A stretch of 64,000 nucleotides of DNA from Marchantia polymorpha subsp. ruderalis (GCA_037833965.1 AP031354.1:23166001-23230000); one strand, 5' to 3'. Shown: positions 11,596-25,200, counted from the stretch's first letter. Numbers and translations: made by a program. The notes: generated by a model not told the origin, from the sequence alone.

Positions 11596-14219
11596 TTTCA
11601 TAGTCATTTGCACCAGTTGGGGATGACTTTGTCTTAGTAAACTGCAAAGTGAGCGCAATATATCCCTATTGCATTTAGCAAGTTTTGTTAGTGATGTAGC
11701 GCACGGAGTTTGTAATCAGGAACAAACTCTAAAAGATTATGGAATACCTTCGGTGAGTGGCGGTCATGTTCGAAGTGTTTTATGAGGTTACTGAAAAGCA
11801 AAATCCGAAGAGGATTTCAATTTGAATGGGTCGTTGCTGATTATCATGTTCTCCATTGCTTGATTGCAATTTGCACGAGGTATGTGGAGTTTGCAGGGAT
11901 GGCCTTGCATCGAGGTTCCGCCCAGACTTCTGTTTTTTCCAAGGTTGTTCATAGAAACATTCTCAATTCGTTTGCTCTCGTGCTTCTGTGATCTATTTCA
12001 GGCTTCTCATGCATCCAGTTTTTTTGTCGAATCGCGAGATCATGGTGTTCACTTGAGTGCAGTCTCGAGAACTTAATTCTTGCCACTCTCGAAAAACTGC
12101 GTTTAGAGCCCTAATCATAACGTGTGTTACTTGCTTGTATTGGGGCCTGTACGCCCGTTTAGCTTATCGGTAGACCTTATCTCATGACTCATACTGGATA
12201 ATCTTTATTTACTCCATTTAATACCCTTGCGCACTCGTAGAATCAATCTTCATCTCAGTCAGCTACATGCTTCTTGCTCTGCTGGCCTTTTGCTGAAGAA
12301 GCTTGCCCAGAAAGCCTACCATCACGTCAAGCAAGGAAGAAAAGCTGAGTTCTTGTATGAAATCATGGTACGTACTTCTGATAAGGTTTAGAATGAAAGG
12401 ACATGAGTGGCCAGCGGGCCAGAAAGCCATTTTAACGAATCAAAGCAGACCTCAAGGAAACTAATCGGTTATAATTATAAAGAAAATACACAAAGCAGCG
12501 GGCAAGGTTATCTTCATTGGTGTTGGAGAGGACGGTGCCAACTGAAAATGGCAATGAACTCAGTCGCGATTATCACCATCAGCCCTAAGTGGACGCACGT
12601 ACTACGTCTGAAGCGACGTGTAGTGAAATATTCTCTTGATTCCAAAGAAGCAAGATTCCTGGAACAAAGGACCTCATAAACTGCAGACTGTCATTCCTTA
12701 ACAAAGTCGTAGATCTGACTGAAAGAGGTAGCAACTTTCGTAGCTGTGGATAAGCCTTCTCTCCGATAGTGCACGTCTTTCGAACACGGCAGAGCCGACG
12801 CGGATTACAACAGCACGAAAAAGGAAGTGGTTTAAATATCCCTCCCCCGACCACTGACCTCAAGAAGACTACAGGCGTAGTTTGCATAAGTCTGACTCCT
12901 CCAATCATTCGAGTGACAAATTCTTTAGCAGCTACTGAATCTGTCTCCTTCTGATCTGGAGATCAGATGGAAACTGATTTAGTGCATAAGACTTCGGAGA
13001 CTGCTCCAGTGCAAATGTCATTCACACGTTCATTCGAGTGTACATGTCTGCAAACTTCAGAGGGCGTTGCCATGAGAATTTATATTAGTTAATGGACAAA
13101 TATTTGGGAGAATATATGCGTGAGACTTCAAGTTAAGGCTGAGGTGAGGATTTTCAGGCAGCTTTGGACGATCGTGCTAAAAGCTAGGAATATTGATGTA
13201 GAATCGGGCATGGGCCAAGTCACAAGGGAAATTTCCGATGAGTAAATCTAGAAAGAAGCATGTTCTTCCAGGAGTAGATCCAACAAAGAAATAATTTTGT
13301 TGGCTGTTAATGAAAATCTTTAACACGCATCGATTCGTACTTGATAGACAAGAGAATTTGAACATTAATGCTTCAATTCAGACTATTTTCCATATTTTAC
13401 ATGCATATTATGTAAAGATTAGAAAGTTGTTATGATTTGTAAAATCGTTTTCTTTGTATATATCATTCATTCCTTATAGGGAATGATGAATTAATCACTT
13501 TAGTTTTGGAAAAATCCACAACTAACATATGTAAACCATATGTGATACATTGTGCTTCTTGGATTTCAGAATGAATCTTACTATATATTACTTTTATGAA
13601 GAAACGAATATATTTTGTAATGATTCAGATCAACATTTTATAAACCTGAATATCTATGCACATCAATTTGTAATAATCTTGTTGATTGAACTACATCCGA
13701 TGAGTGATTTGCAGTTGAGCTCGTAAACATCTAGCGATAGAACGACTTATTATTAAAAGATAGAACTGGTTTGTAATGAAAATACTCCGTCTTCGAAAAT
13801 GTGAGAAGGTTGACGACAGTTGACTGTGATCAATGATGGAATGATCCACACCAGGAGAAATCATAAATCATATGAATTGTAGTAGGTTCGACGCTTCGGG
13901 TGTGGACTGGAGGTTCTAATTCCAGATAGTAATTGCAAGACCACTGAATGCTGGCCAGGTGCTCATATAGAATGAGACTATGACCATCATTCTTCAGATA
14001 ATGGCCAGACGTGTTCATATCTGTCTGAATGCAGACTTAAAATAAACCGGAAGTCCATCCTCCTCCTTGCTCTCACAGAGCCCGCGACAGACTTCTGCAC
14101 CACAGAATTTAAACTTACTTTACTCCTCGACTGTGTCCGTCCAGTGACCTCAGTGGCAGGTAAAGTGCTCCGTCTTGATCTTCCCGCCCTCTCCAGCTGC
14201 TGTCCGATTGTCCGAATCG
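11596..14219. other. 3' flank of threonine deaminase and gene-free DNA
   Basis: The first few hundred bases after the stop at 11595 should hold the 3' UTR. I see no AATAAA, only TGTAA-type motifs such as the one near 11711. The remainder has short open frames up to about 107 codons on both strands, without recognisable motifs or consistent codon usage. I see no supported gene or RNA. Confidence 0.5.
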
Positions 14220-14414
14220 AGGCCGTTCGGAATTACCGTGTGGTTTGACAGACAGGAATTCGACGTTCATTTTTAGATGAGGTCCCATGTTCAAACTGTG
14301 GAATGTCTTGTGGTAGGCCGTTCGGAATTACCGTGTGGTTTGACAGACAGGAATTCGACGTTCATTTTTAGATGAGGTCCCATGTTCAAACTATGGAATG
14401 TCTTGTGGTAGGCC
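14220..14414. repeat. Two-copy 95-bp tandem duplication
   Basis: A 95-bp unit at 14220-14314 is repeated at 14315-14409, and the first bases of a third unit (aggcc) follow. The copies differ by one base that I can see (caaactGtgg versus caaactAtgg), so the duplication is recent or maintained. It lies in intergenic DNA between threonine deaminase and the large AT-rich spacer. Confidence 0.93.
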
Positions 14415-14499
14415 CGGACTAGGTGATGGCCATGAGAGTGCAGCTAGTATGCGTACGCTAGCGTAGATGCTCGAGATCTATCATGACATATCTACAGGA

Positions 14500-17400
14500 C
14501 GACACTATACACTGCGAGGAGGAGGCAATTGCATAAAACCATTGGCGTCAATACCTCAGTAGTATAATTTCTAAACCTGAATAAAATATCAGAGCTATGT
14601 CTAGTATCTATCATTAAATATAATACGTTCCACATCAATTATTCTACCTAATCTACTAAGATCATAAGATGTATCATTTTATTCTTGTGTACATAGCATT
14701 GGTTAGTAATCTATGCAGAGCGATGGAAATATGTTATATGAAATAGTGGTATTGAGCGAAATCACACGCGTAGTTTTCAATTTCATCAAATATTTTGTTA
14801 TAATCACAATTTTGGAAAAACTATCATATTGCAAGAAAAAAATTACATTTTGAGCATTTCAATTCATAAATTTCAAGTGTATTTATTCTTGTTGTTCATG
14901 TTATTCATATCAATTTTGTTAACACTAATATGCTATTCAGTAACGTTTGAAGGGAAAAAAACTACCACATATATCTGAGATTTGGAAAGTGAGCAATTAT
15001 TAATTGGAAAATTGTCTTCGTCAATTTTCTTTACCTGAATATCATACTCTAAACATGATTACTTTAACATTGCTCATCATGTATTTTTAAATTGTTAATA
15101 TAAATCAATATCTACGTTTTTATGATGAAAAAATCTATATCCTATAAATCAATACACAATATCAATACAAGTAATTCTGTATATGGAAATTGAATCATGT
15201 CCAACATAAATTTGACTTTCAACACACTAACTTGCCTTAATGCTAATTGAATCAAGATGATGAAAAAATCGTGACTATGTTTTGTGAAAAAGAAACAAAA
15301 CTATAATCATTTGGATATGCAAGCTACATCTGATATTAAAAAAACAAAAAATTCATGATTTCTATGTCTAAATGAAATACATAAAACAACTTGTCTTGAA
15401 ATCAAAATAGAAACTCAGAAAAAAAGAGAGATATATATATATATTTATATAGTCATGTGAATATCTTATGAACATGAAGTATCACATGAAAGTGACAAGT
15501 TTCAGTTGAAAACTTCGTTTAAAGTTGTTGAATAGGTATAATATGCTCAAACCATATTGTATGAGAATTGAGAAATACACCAAGGAAAAATTCTTTAAAT
15601 ACTTAAGTCTTAACAAAAATAATTGCATGTGGTTTGCTGAACCCAACAAATCATGGGGAATGCTATGCAGTAAATGTGATATAGGTTCTTTTATCTTCTG
15701 GAACTTCATTCTTATTTACGAAGTCTCAATTTGCGTCAGCTCAACAAAAGTTATATAGATGTTTCCACTCTTCTTCCAGCTTTAGTGGGATTTGTTCACC
15801 ATTAATGAATTTGTTATTTTTGACTTGAAATTTATAAACAGTTGTGAAACTCAGATGAGGATGATGGACTTTCGTCAATGATTAAAACAATACAACGATA
15901 CTTCCCTAGGGTTAAATAAGTCAAGATCAAAAAAGCATATTTGTAGATTGGCGTTCAAGAATCTTAAAGTTCACCGCGTAGTCGAACTCCTACGCTGCAC
16001 GAGGTTGACTTCTGTGACTGAGTCGAATGTCTTTAAGCTTCTCCTACGAAGAAAGTCTCATCTAGAGAGGTATGACATACACCTCACTCAATGCCTTCAC
16101 GATGAGCGCAAGTAGAACCGAGTAACATTCTACGTATCATACAGTATGTGGATACGACAATACAATATCCAGAGAGTGGATGAAGCCAATGCGTGGGGCC
16201 ACGCTGGCATTTACATCGTAAAGTTGGACGAGCTTCCATCGCAACCAACACATGCCATCTGTCGGAAGTTTTCACAATGATCATCGTTTAGGAGGGCTGG
16301 AATTCAGTTCACTATCATCGACAAATCAATTCTCTCGGAAGATCAATTCTCGGACTATGAAAGAGACAAGATCCGGAATAGTGATCTAGTCCTAAGACGG
16401 GGTTGGCATTCTGGAGGACAGAAAAATAGCTGAATGCGCTGCTGACGTGGACTAGCAACACCTTTGGGAAGCCCAGCCCAAACGCTGTCGAAGCCTTGTA
16501 CATGTTGCGACCATTCTTTAGTTAGTTTTACCAATTTAATTCATGAGACTGTTCCGTGTTTCCCGCTTGAATTCCTCTTCGTACGATTTGTTTGTTGACT
16601 GCCTACTCTATTCTTCTACGCGGGTGTCGTTGAAGATGACCTCATTGACTTTATCTTGCTCTTGAAGTTGTACTCAGCTTTTTATGATTCAATATATAGC
16701 TGCAATATCTAATGTGGACGATTCAATTGACAAGGATATGTTCAAGATCTACTTGAATTGTTGTATGTTGTTACACATTTACCATTTGTAGAAGAATTGG
16801 CATATTTATGAAAAATAGCATTTGCATAAATATGATGCAATTAAGATTCTCAGTAGGAATTTCTATTGTTATGGGAGCTAGTTGCTGGAGCTATCTGTCT
16901 TTAATTATAAAAAATTGGTTTTTAATTTGATTTCATTTATTTAAATTGAAATATCTCAATCTAATATGTTCACAATAATATTAAAAAAAAATTTGAGATT
17001 TGATACAAGTTTTGGTTTGAATCAACAAAGTGTTTGAAATATACAGATATAATTATTAAAAAAATGACGTTTTGTTCATTATGTTATGAAAAAATAATAA
17101 TTATGATTTATGGGTGCAAAATTAGCATACAAGCATTGATGTGGAACTTGTAATAGTTCGAAAATTTTGTAAAAATCCAAATCCAACAAAATAGCTTGAT
17201 TTTTGAAATAAAAAAATATTTTTTTAATTATAATGTTCATAATTTCAAAATTTTTTACTTTACTGATGTTCATTGAGTTTGTATAAACACTTATCAATAA
17301 AAATTAATATGATACTCATATTAATTTTTATTGATAAATGATATTGATTTTTTTATTGATATTGCTTTTTTGTAAATAACGAAAATTAAATTAATATAAA

Positions 17401-20400
17401 ATGTCACTCAGATCATCATTATCAACATTAAATGCAACTATAGTAAAATCTAAACATACAAAATAAAGTTGGTGCACATGATTAACATATGTTAATTAAA
17501 AAATACATGAATTTGTAACATGGACAAATATAAATCAATTTTATATTATTTTCTGTTTAGTTTATTTGTTGCTTAAATTTAATGATGATCAATCACTATA
17601 TATTTTTGTATTAATTTATCGTTTATAATATGTATAATTGAACATTGATAAATGATATCATAAACTGATAGATATATAAGCTTATGATATTATAGGTTAA
17701 TGTTTGTAGTATTAAAATATGATCAGGAAATATCAGTTGAAGTCTCTACATATTTCACAGAAACCAATGATATATTCAATTAAAAATTAAATATCTTAAC
17801 AAATAATTTGAACTCATTTAAGAAAATAAATTGAAAGTGATTTACAATCTTATAAGAAAAAATGATTTGCATCTTGGAAGTCCAATAAAGTAGATAAACA
17901 TTTCACAAACATTTATAACAAAAATATGCTTTAACATTTGTTTTATAATGATATTACTAATTGTTGAAATTGTATAGCATGAAAAGAATTTAGTTCATGC
18001 TTGAATACTTATATATTATTATGGAATATAAACCTAAACATTTAAATGTATTTTGTGCAAGTCACAAAGTTATTTATTCCATAATGATTTGTTTGTTGAT
18101 CAATTTGTACATGAATTCCATGGAATTCACATTTAACTCTTCAATTTTAATATGTGAAAAATGTAGAATAAAAATTGCAAATAAGCAATGATCAGACAAG
18201 TAAAAATGAGCTTGTGTGTTAATTGGTAAATTTATGTTGTTTTGAAATTTTAATTTAAATATTAATAATTTAATAAAATATCTATATGATTAATTTATCG
18301 ACATTATCAGCAAAAAATCACTTTGCTAGAAAATATACATGAATTGTTATTTTATGAACTGAAATAAATTAAAGTCATATAAAGAAAAGAAGTATTATTA
18401 TTACAAAAATTTAAAGCATAAATATTTAATTTATTATATATTTGAAAATGATATTGTTTTTTATTATAAAATTGGGTTTGATTTTTATTTAAAAATTATA
18501 TGTTATATACATATTATGATTAAATATAATATTGAAAATAGACTTCTATTTTAGATTCCAATATATAGATTCTATGTTACAAATTAGAGAGACATCTATA
18601 CTTAAGTATTATAAATTTTATTTTTTATAATTTTTAGAATTATTTTCAATTGATAAAATTACTGATGATTTCATAATGTCAATTAAAAAATTATATTTGT
18701 AATAGCTTTGATTAAAAATATCTGATTGTGAAGTTAGAAGCTTTATGTTTTGTTGTTCATTTTAAAGTTTACTTTATGTTTTATTGTTCATTTTCATTTC
18801 TAAAATTAAATTTTCGAATGTTATTTCTTATAGATACATGATGTATTAAGTGTATTAATTGAAATATTATCTTTTAATATATTTCAAAATTTCACGTATT
18901 GAGTTAAAATTTCAACTTTTTTGTTTCTTATATATGTTGTTTGGATTTTATTCATTAATTTTTGGTTTGAAATATTTTTTTATGACTATGTTGAATATTT
19001 TATTTTAAAAAGAAAATATTCAAAAATTTTGTTGTTATTTATAAAATTTTTAAATATATGTTTTAAGTTATGTTTTGATAATTGAGACTTAGGAATTGAA
19101 AGTCATCTTCTATAATAAAAAAACTCAGAAGTATTTTGTTTCATTCTATTTCAATGGCAATAAGAAATCATTTGAAATGTATGTTTAGGTTATAAGTGTT
19201 TCGATGAGTGTGTTGAAAGCATTACGTTTTAAGAATAAATTTAAAAATTAATTCAATATTTTATTTATATTTTTATGTGATTCAAACACTTAAATATGTG
19301 GATGACACATGTATATATTTAATCATTCATTGAATTAATTATAAGAAAGTTAATTAATTGGTTATAGCATTGGTTGAACTATACATAAATTATTGAAACT
19401 TTATATTGAATATTGAATACTCACATAATTTTGTTAATTTAATCATTGCATTTTTTATAAAATTTAAACATCACTAGTTTATTTGGCAAAGATGATGAGG
19501 GTTTTGTATTGTACATTGTAATTTTAAATTTAGAAAAAAATAACTTGATGGGATTTCAAGCAAAACAATTGTTGAAATACTACACAATTCATTTTATGCA
19601 ATGGAACTCTTCCATACGACTTTATAGTCCACTATCACCATGTCCCAATACGTATCTTTGTAAATCAATAAGTAACGCATATAATATGAAATATTTAGGA
19701 ATTTAGTAGTTTAGTTACTACATCTATAGAACCAAATCAATTTCAAATTTCTTGGGCATGAGATTGAAATGCATTCATGAGAATCTATGAATGATTATAG
19801 TGAAAAAATGTTATTCTAATTTGTCAACTAGACGATAAAAATTGTCATGCACATATTGACATTGATAAATTAAAGGTCATTTTGTATTTTTTATCTCCCC
19901 TTATTACTTATAGTTTGATATTTAGTAGAACTTTTTGCATTTATCAGAATTGTAAGCTTGTAGCATTATCCTCATATTTTTTTTGAGAGTTATTTGATTT
20001 TCAAGACATTGAGTTTATGGATGTCTCCTTGACGAGTTTTGAATTTTCAATCAAAAGATCTTGTAGACGTTTCAAGAGCTACATTGAAAGTGTCATTGTT
20101 CATATGTTGGGTCATTATAGTGAATTATTTTTAACCCAAAACTTGTATTACAACATGGATGACAAAATTTAGCAGCGACGTTTGGAATCCCATCGGATAA
20201 AACACATGGTGTTGGATGCAACAAGTGTTTTGCGTTCTATAGTTGTCTCGTCAAGTAATAATTTGTAGTTTGGAGATTTTAATCTCACATTTACATAATA
20301 GTTGTAAAACCTAGTAAATTAGTTTAATTAAAGTTTCATTGTCAAAATAAACACATAAATTTTGATTTTTTTAAAAATAATTTATAAACATTATTTAGTA

Positions 20401-20940
20401 AGTTCAAAGTTTGAATCTATCCCTTCTATATAAATATTATTATTAATTTATAATATTTTTGAAACTTTTTATTTAAAAATTATTGGTGTTTTTTAAAAGA
20501 AACTTTCAACTTTTCAGATTGAGAAAAAATAAAGATGAGTTTGTACACAATGTAAAGACTAAGATGAAATGCTAAAACTCCACATAGAAATGTCCAGGTT
20601 TATTATTTAGATAGTGAAAAATGAATTATGTAATTGATTATGACAGAAGATGTTTATCTTTACACTTAGATAAAAATAACAAACGACTGAATATGTGAAA
20701 TCCACGAAATATAAACAGATAAGAGATAAACCAGCGTCCCGATAAAACAAGAGGAGGTCACTTATCATTCTCTCGAAGCTGGATCTATGACAAAAGTTTG
20801 CATCTACTGTTATCTGAGGTTTCAGCCTTTGAGCGGGAGTAAGTATCTGTAGTAGAGTAAAGTACTGTAATGCCCGAGTAACTATTTTAAAGCACACAAA
20901 CAAACAAAAGCCCTGTCCTACAGGAGACGAATTCAAGTTT
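14500..20940. other. Large AT-rich gene-free spacer
   Basis: About 6.4 kb of extremely AT-rich DNA, apart from a less AT-rich patch at roughly 15950-16700. Open frames are short (no more than about 110 codons) and look random. No transposon protein domain survives that I can recognise. A perfect 22-bp foldback at 17291-17337 and a 16-bp palindrome at 18113-18128 (gaattccatggaattc) stand out. The block ends abruptly at about 20940, next to a G22 tract. Confidence 0.6.
17291..17337. repeat. Perfect 22-bp foldback with 3-nt loop
   Basis: Bases 17291-17312 are the exact reverse complement of 17316-17337, leaving only TAC between them. The arms are AT-rich, centred on ttattgataa. It is in non-coding DNA. 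Confidence 0.88.
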
Positions 20941-20951
20941 CTCCTGTGTCT

Positions 20952-20979
20952 GGGGGTGGGGGGGGGGGGGGGGGGGGGG
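20952..20979. repeat. Poly-G tract (G5-T-G22)
   Basis: Five Gs, a T, then 22 consecutive Gs at 20958-20979, at the edge between the AT-rich spacer and the GC-rich block upstream of callose synthase. Such a run can form a G-quadruplex on the plus strand. The exact length is prone to sequencing error. Confidence 0.85.
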
Positions 20980-20995
20980 TGTGGCCGTTAAGCTA

Positions 20996-21960
20996 TACGT
21001 ACAGGAGGAGGTTTAGGGTACGTATGGTACCGCACTCACATTTCAAACTGATAAGAGGCATATTTACACTGGGCCTGGCCCCAAGTCAAACCTGAGAGGT
21101 AGAAACCTCTCAGGTTGGGGGTCTTTCGATCCGTTTTGTTATTTTCTTACCGGGTTCCCGCGTATGCATACTCGCACGGTCCCACCCATGATGGACATGC
21201 TCCTCATATGCTGGCATGGGGTAGATGATCATGGCGATGAATCCGCGGGGCTCGTTCCGGACCGGTGGTCACGAGTCCCATTGTCCGGGAGACGGCCCCA
21301 GTGTACCGTATCGCTCGGTCATATTCTCCACGATTTTTCGTTTGGACCGGGCACTCGATATCCCCGCGCAGACCTCCCGCCGATCGGATTGCTGCTGCGA
21401 GCCTCGGCTCAATTTTCGGCGGTGCCGCTTTACGATCCGAGAGAAGACGGGGACGGCGTCTTCGATCTTGAAGGGTATCTCCCAACTTGTTGCAGGTGAA
21501 GGAGAATTGTCGTTTCCTCCGGAAATACGTACAGGAGGAGATACGTCAGCCCGAAGCAATGTACGTATGACTTTGCCCTCGCATTTCAAAATGAGTATAA
21601 TGCATACTCGCCCGGGCCCACGCATGATGGACATGGTCCTCATCTGCTGTCATGGGGAAGATGATCATGGCGTGGAATCCGCCTGCGCTCGGTCGGACCG
21701 ATGGTCACCGGTCCCGGAGGCCGGGAGACCGCTCCCGTGTATTGACTGTCTGTCGATTTGATATTCTCGATGTTCCTCCTCGTCTCGGCGTGGGCACTCG
21801 GCAACCCCGCGCATTCCTCCTGCCGATCGGCCCTGCTGCTGCTGAGGCTGAGCACCTCGGCTCGTTCCTCCGCGTTGCTGCTTGACGACCCGAGAGAAGA
21901 GGACACCGTGTCGTCGTTGCTCTTGCGGGGTGGCTCCCAAGTTGTTGTGGGCTCGAAGTA
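20996..21960. repeat. Diverged tandem duplication of about 500 bp upstream of callose synthase
   Basis: Copy 1 (about 20996-21524) and copy 2 (about 21525-21960) begin with the same motif, tacgtacaggaggag. They share in the same order tgcatactcg (21165 and 21601), atgatggacatg, gatgatcatggcg, ggaccg-tggtcac, ccgatcgg and ctccCAA-ttgtt. The copies are clearly diverged by substitutions and indels. Copy 1 carries about 94 bp absent from copy 2 between the first two motifs, and that extra stretch contains a perfect 12-bp hairpin. The pair ends about 300 bp before the callose synthase ATG, so it may be promoter or leader DNA. On the minus strand both copies encode related short peptides (see findings). 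Confidence 0.75.
21089..21116. repeat. Perfect 12-bp hairpin in copy 1 of the upstream duplication
   Basis: Arms aacctgagaggt (21089-21100) and acctctcaggtt (21105-21116) are exact reverse complements, with loop AGAA. It lies in the stretch present only in copy 1. Confidence 0.9.
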
Positions 21961-22271
21961 TTGTCTTTTTCTTTGGCTTTGGTTTGAAGTTTGGTTGTCT
22001 TCTTCGTGCGCCGCATTTTTTGATTTGCCGTGCGAGTTTTGATTGGCCATCGGGTCGTCCGTCCACCAGCAGCTTCGGAGCTCGACGTCTCGCATAAACT
22101 CGTTGCTGCTGCTGGAGTGATATCTGGTGGGTGGAGTTCGCGGGCGAATCCATCGGGTTTTGCGCAGTGTTCTGCTGCTTGCGGAGCTTGCAACCAGCTG
22201 AGTGATCGTAGTTATTCTGCCTGCGGAAACGGGTGCTGCCAGATAGAATATGCAGTGAAGGAGCGGGCAAA

Positions 22272-25200
22272 ATGAGGCGGAGGGAAGGAGTCCCTGGCAG
22301 GAATCCCGAGCGCGCGTGGAACAACTGGGAGCGGCTGATTCAGAAGGCGCTGAGGTCGGAGGAATTGAAGTTTAGTGTCGCAGGTGGAGATGACTTGGGG
22401 GGTGTGGTCCCAACTTCCTTGGGACAGGAGTCCAGTAACATCAATCTCATTCTTCAGGTTGCGGAGGAAATTCAACGGGATAATCCCCACGTCGCCCGTA
22501 TACGTACGTTCTCTTCGTTCCATTCGTTGATGTGTACACATGAGCGTTACGATTTTGCGAACATATTGCAGATGTCCTTCCCGGATCCACTCAGTTCTTG
22601 GCTAGCTCGTTACATTCGCCGTCGGAAATATTCTGCATCCCTACTTACAGTGAATTGAAGAGGAGATAGTTCACACCGCTGAGTGATGAGATTCTTATGG
22701 CTCCTTTCTAGCTCTTACCGTGGATGACAGAATTCTTGCCACAGTCTCAAAGATTTAGTCGAAACCCAGTGGTCTCTGGATTATATTTGTCTCCCTCATG
22801 GACAAGGCCATGCTCAACACCTCGTGATTGTACGAGGAGAACCAATGTTCTTCGTTGAGTTTGTGTACGCAATGTTGACTTAGAGACGGGTTTTGAATAG
22901 TTAGTGGATGGTGCTTTTCAGCGTAACCAAGTCTTGATTACAAGATGAAGAAGGCAAGCTTCTACACTGAAGTCCTTCAGTCTCTCAATTAGCACTTGAC
23001 CTCTTCCAGGTTGTATCCCCTTCGTGGGCATCCAATTCCTTACAAGAAAATGTGTCTGCTCTACAATTGAGAATCTTAGAACTCTCAATGTGTTTGATCT
23101 GATCAAGACATGCACAGAGGTTCAACACGTCCTAGCAGGGCACTATAAAGTCATTCTTTAGGCGCAGTCGCCAAAAGTCTATCCGGAAAGGCACGCAGTC
23201 GATCTTGTTGGAAACCGTACTCATATGCGAGGAGTTGTAAATTTTTGAACTCGAATCTTTCCGGCCGTCGGTCTTGTTTCCGACGTATTTCTAACCACTG
23301 CGGAACCACGGCGTCTGACGGTGCCTGATAGCCGAAATTAATCAGCCGTGTAGCGTCGACGGCTGCTCTACGGCACTTACGGTGTCTGTGGCGGCACTCT
23401 GTCACTGTGGACAATTATTCTCTTTGGCGGGGCGATTGACACCCTCTACCTAAAGTGATGAACATAGACTAACACCTTACTCCTTCGGTCCGTAATGTAC
23501 CATTTCGTCTGTTATCGCAATGACAGCGGCTTTGAAGTATCGAAGTCAACGTCATTCGAAATTATGATGGTAGATCTTAGTTCATCTCAGTACGTCTACA
23601 GGAATTCATCCTGGAAAACTGAGGTGAATCGTCTTCGTCGAGAACTAGAATGTACTTATACAGTTCAACCATGGTTTGCACGTCCTTGTGATTCACATTG
23701 AAGGGAAGAACTCAAATCTCATAGTTTTAAACTTCATTTGGGAGTAGTTCTCAACTATATCGATTGCCAATTCGCGGCTGAGTTTTAATGAGAAGAAAAA
23801 CTTGAACTAATTGAACCTTCTTCAAAGTCCTGTACACTCAATTTTATGTAACTAATAGTGTCTACCTCACGAAATGGTAGTGACTGGATCAGCCTTCCCT
23901 TATCTCACAGTTTCCCAGCCTGTCTGTCCTTGTAGTTATAGCTTTTCGATCACTACCTGCATTGATACAGCTCTGAAGTCATGTTTCTGATCCTTTCTCG
24001 TAGTTCTACATGTGGAACTAAGCTCTCTGTTGTCGCAGTGTGCGAGTATGCTTACACGATGGCGCAGAAATTGGATCCTCAGAGTGAGGGAAGAGGTGTC
24101 CTGCAATTTAAAACCGGATTGATGTCAGTTATTCGGGTAAGCATTCCAATTGACAGGCCGAAATATCTGTGAAATTTTGTTGCTAAAATTTAGTGTTAGA
24201 TATCATCAAGTTGTAGTTTAGGCATTTTATGTCCAAGCCGCTTACAGAAAGCGAGCCTAACTGAAATCAAGTATACTGGAAGCATTTTTATGGATAAAAA
24301 TGTGGATCAGTGCTCGATCAGGACTTTGTTAAGGACGTAGCGTGATTACCTGACGCATTGTGTCAAGAAAATGATTAATTTTTTTGCGAGGAATATACAT
24401 TGCACATGACCAGCCGCGGCCGTCAGTTGTTAGACCAGGAATGTAGTGTGTTTTGGCTTGAGACTTGGGAGCTGTAAAGCCAACACTTGGTTTATTTCCA
24501 CGACCATCTCGCTGTACTTACTTTCTGCCCCCGATGAACAGCAAAAGCAATCCAAAAAAGAAGGAGAAAGGATCGACAGGAGTCACGATATCCTTCAAAT
24601 TCAAAGGTTCTATGAAGATTACAGGTCACGGAATATGATCGATGAGTTGGAGAAATTGCAGCAACAAAGAGGGAGGAGACTATCCGAGGATCCCAACGAG
24701 TACGTTACATATCTTTGTCCGGGATATAACTGTATCTTCTTTATTGTTCTGTATGAAAATAAGGGACATATGAGCGTAGTTTGAACTACTTCAGCTTACT
24801 GGCATCTGCCCCGGGACATGGTGTACGGCTTGTTTCAATTTAGAAGCTGTTTCAATGAGATGAACGAGGGCATATTATTTTGATGATGCTTTTGGTCTGC
24901 ATATTGCCATCTTCAAGAATGCTTATGTAGCTGTATTGTGTTCAAACTTTACAGAGAACGCACTACACTATGTGAGCTTTTGTTAATAATTTTCCGAATA
25001 TCCCCAAAACAATAATGGTACCGAACTCTAGTTTGCAAGTGTTCTTCACTTTTTAGCAACGTACTTCGCACACAGTACCCTGTGTAGCAAATTACGGCTG
25101 GAGTGGACAAAGTGCAAATCAAGACAGACAGTTACCGCATTTCATATTTTTCTCTTGGTGATGTCATCCCTGTTGTCTCAATGTAGGGCCCAGCGCCGAG

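Noticed and set aside
12150..12225. tRNA-like A box (tagcttatcggtaga) in a possible 72-nt tRNA
   Set aside because: No B box of the GGTTCGAATCC type follows at the right distance, and the acceptor arms do not pair.
16084..16503. Minus-strand frames of 62-66 codons in the less AT-rich patch of the large spacer
   Set aside because: Short, without motifs, and not linked by convincing splice sites.
21640..22324. Two further overlapping minus-strand frames of 162 and 219 codons upstream of callose synthase
   Set aside because: They overlap each other in different frames within GC-rich DNA. Only the frame that matches the duplicated copy has any support, so the others are treated as shadows.
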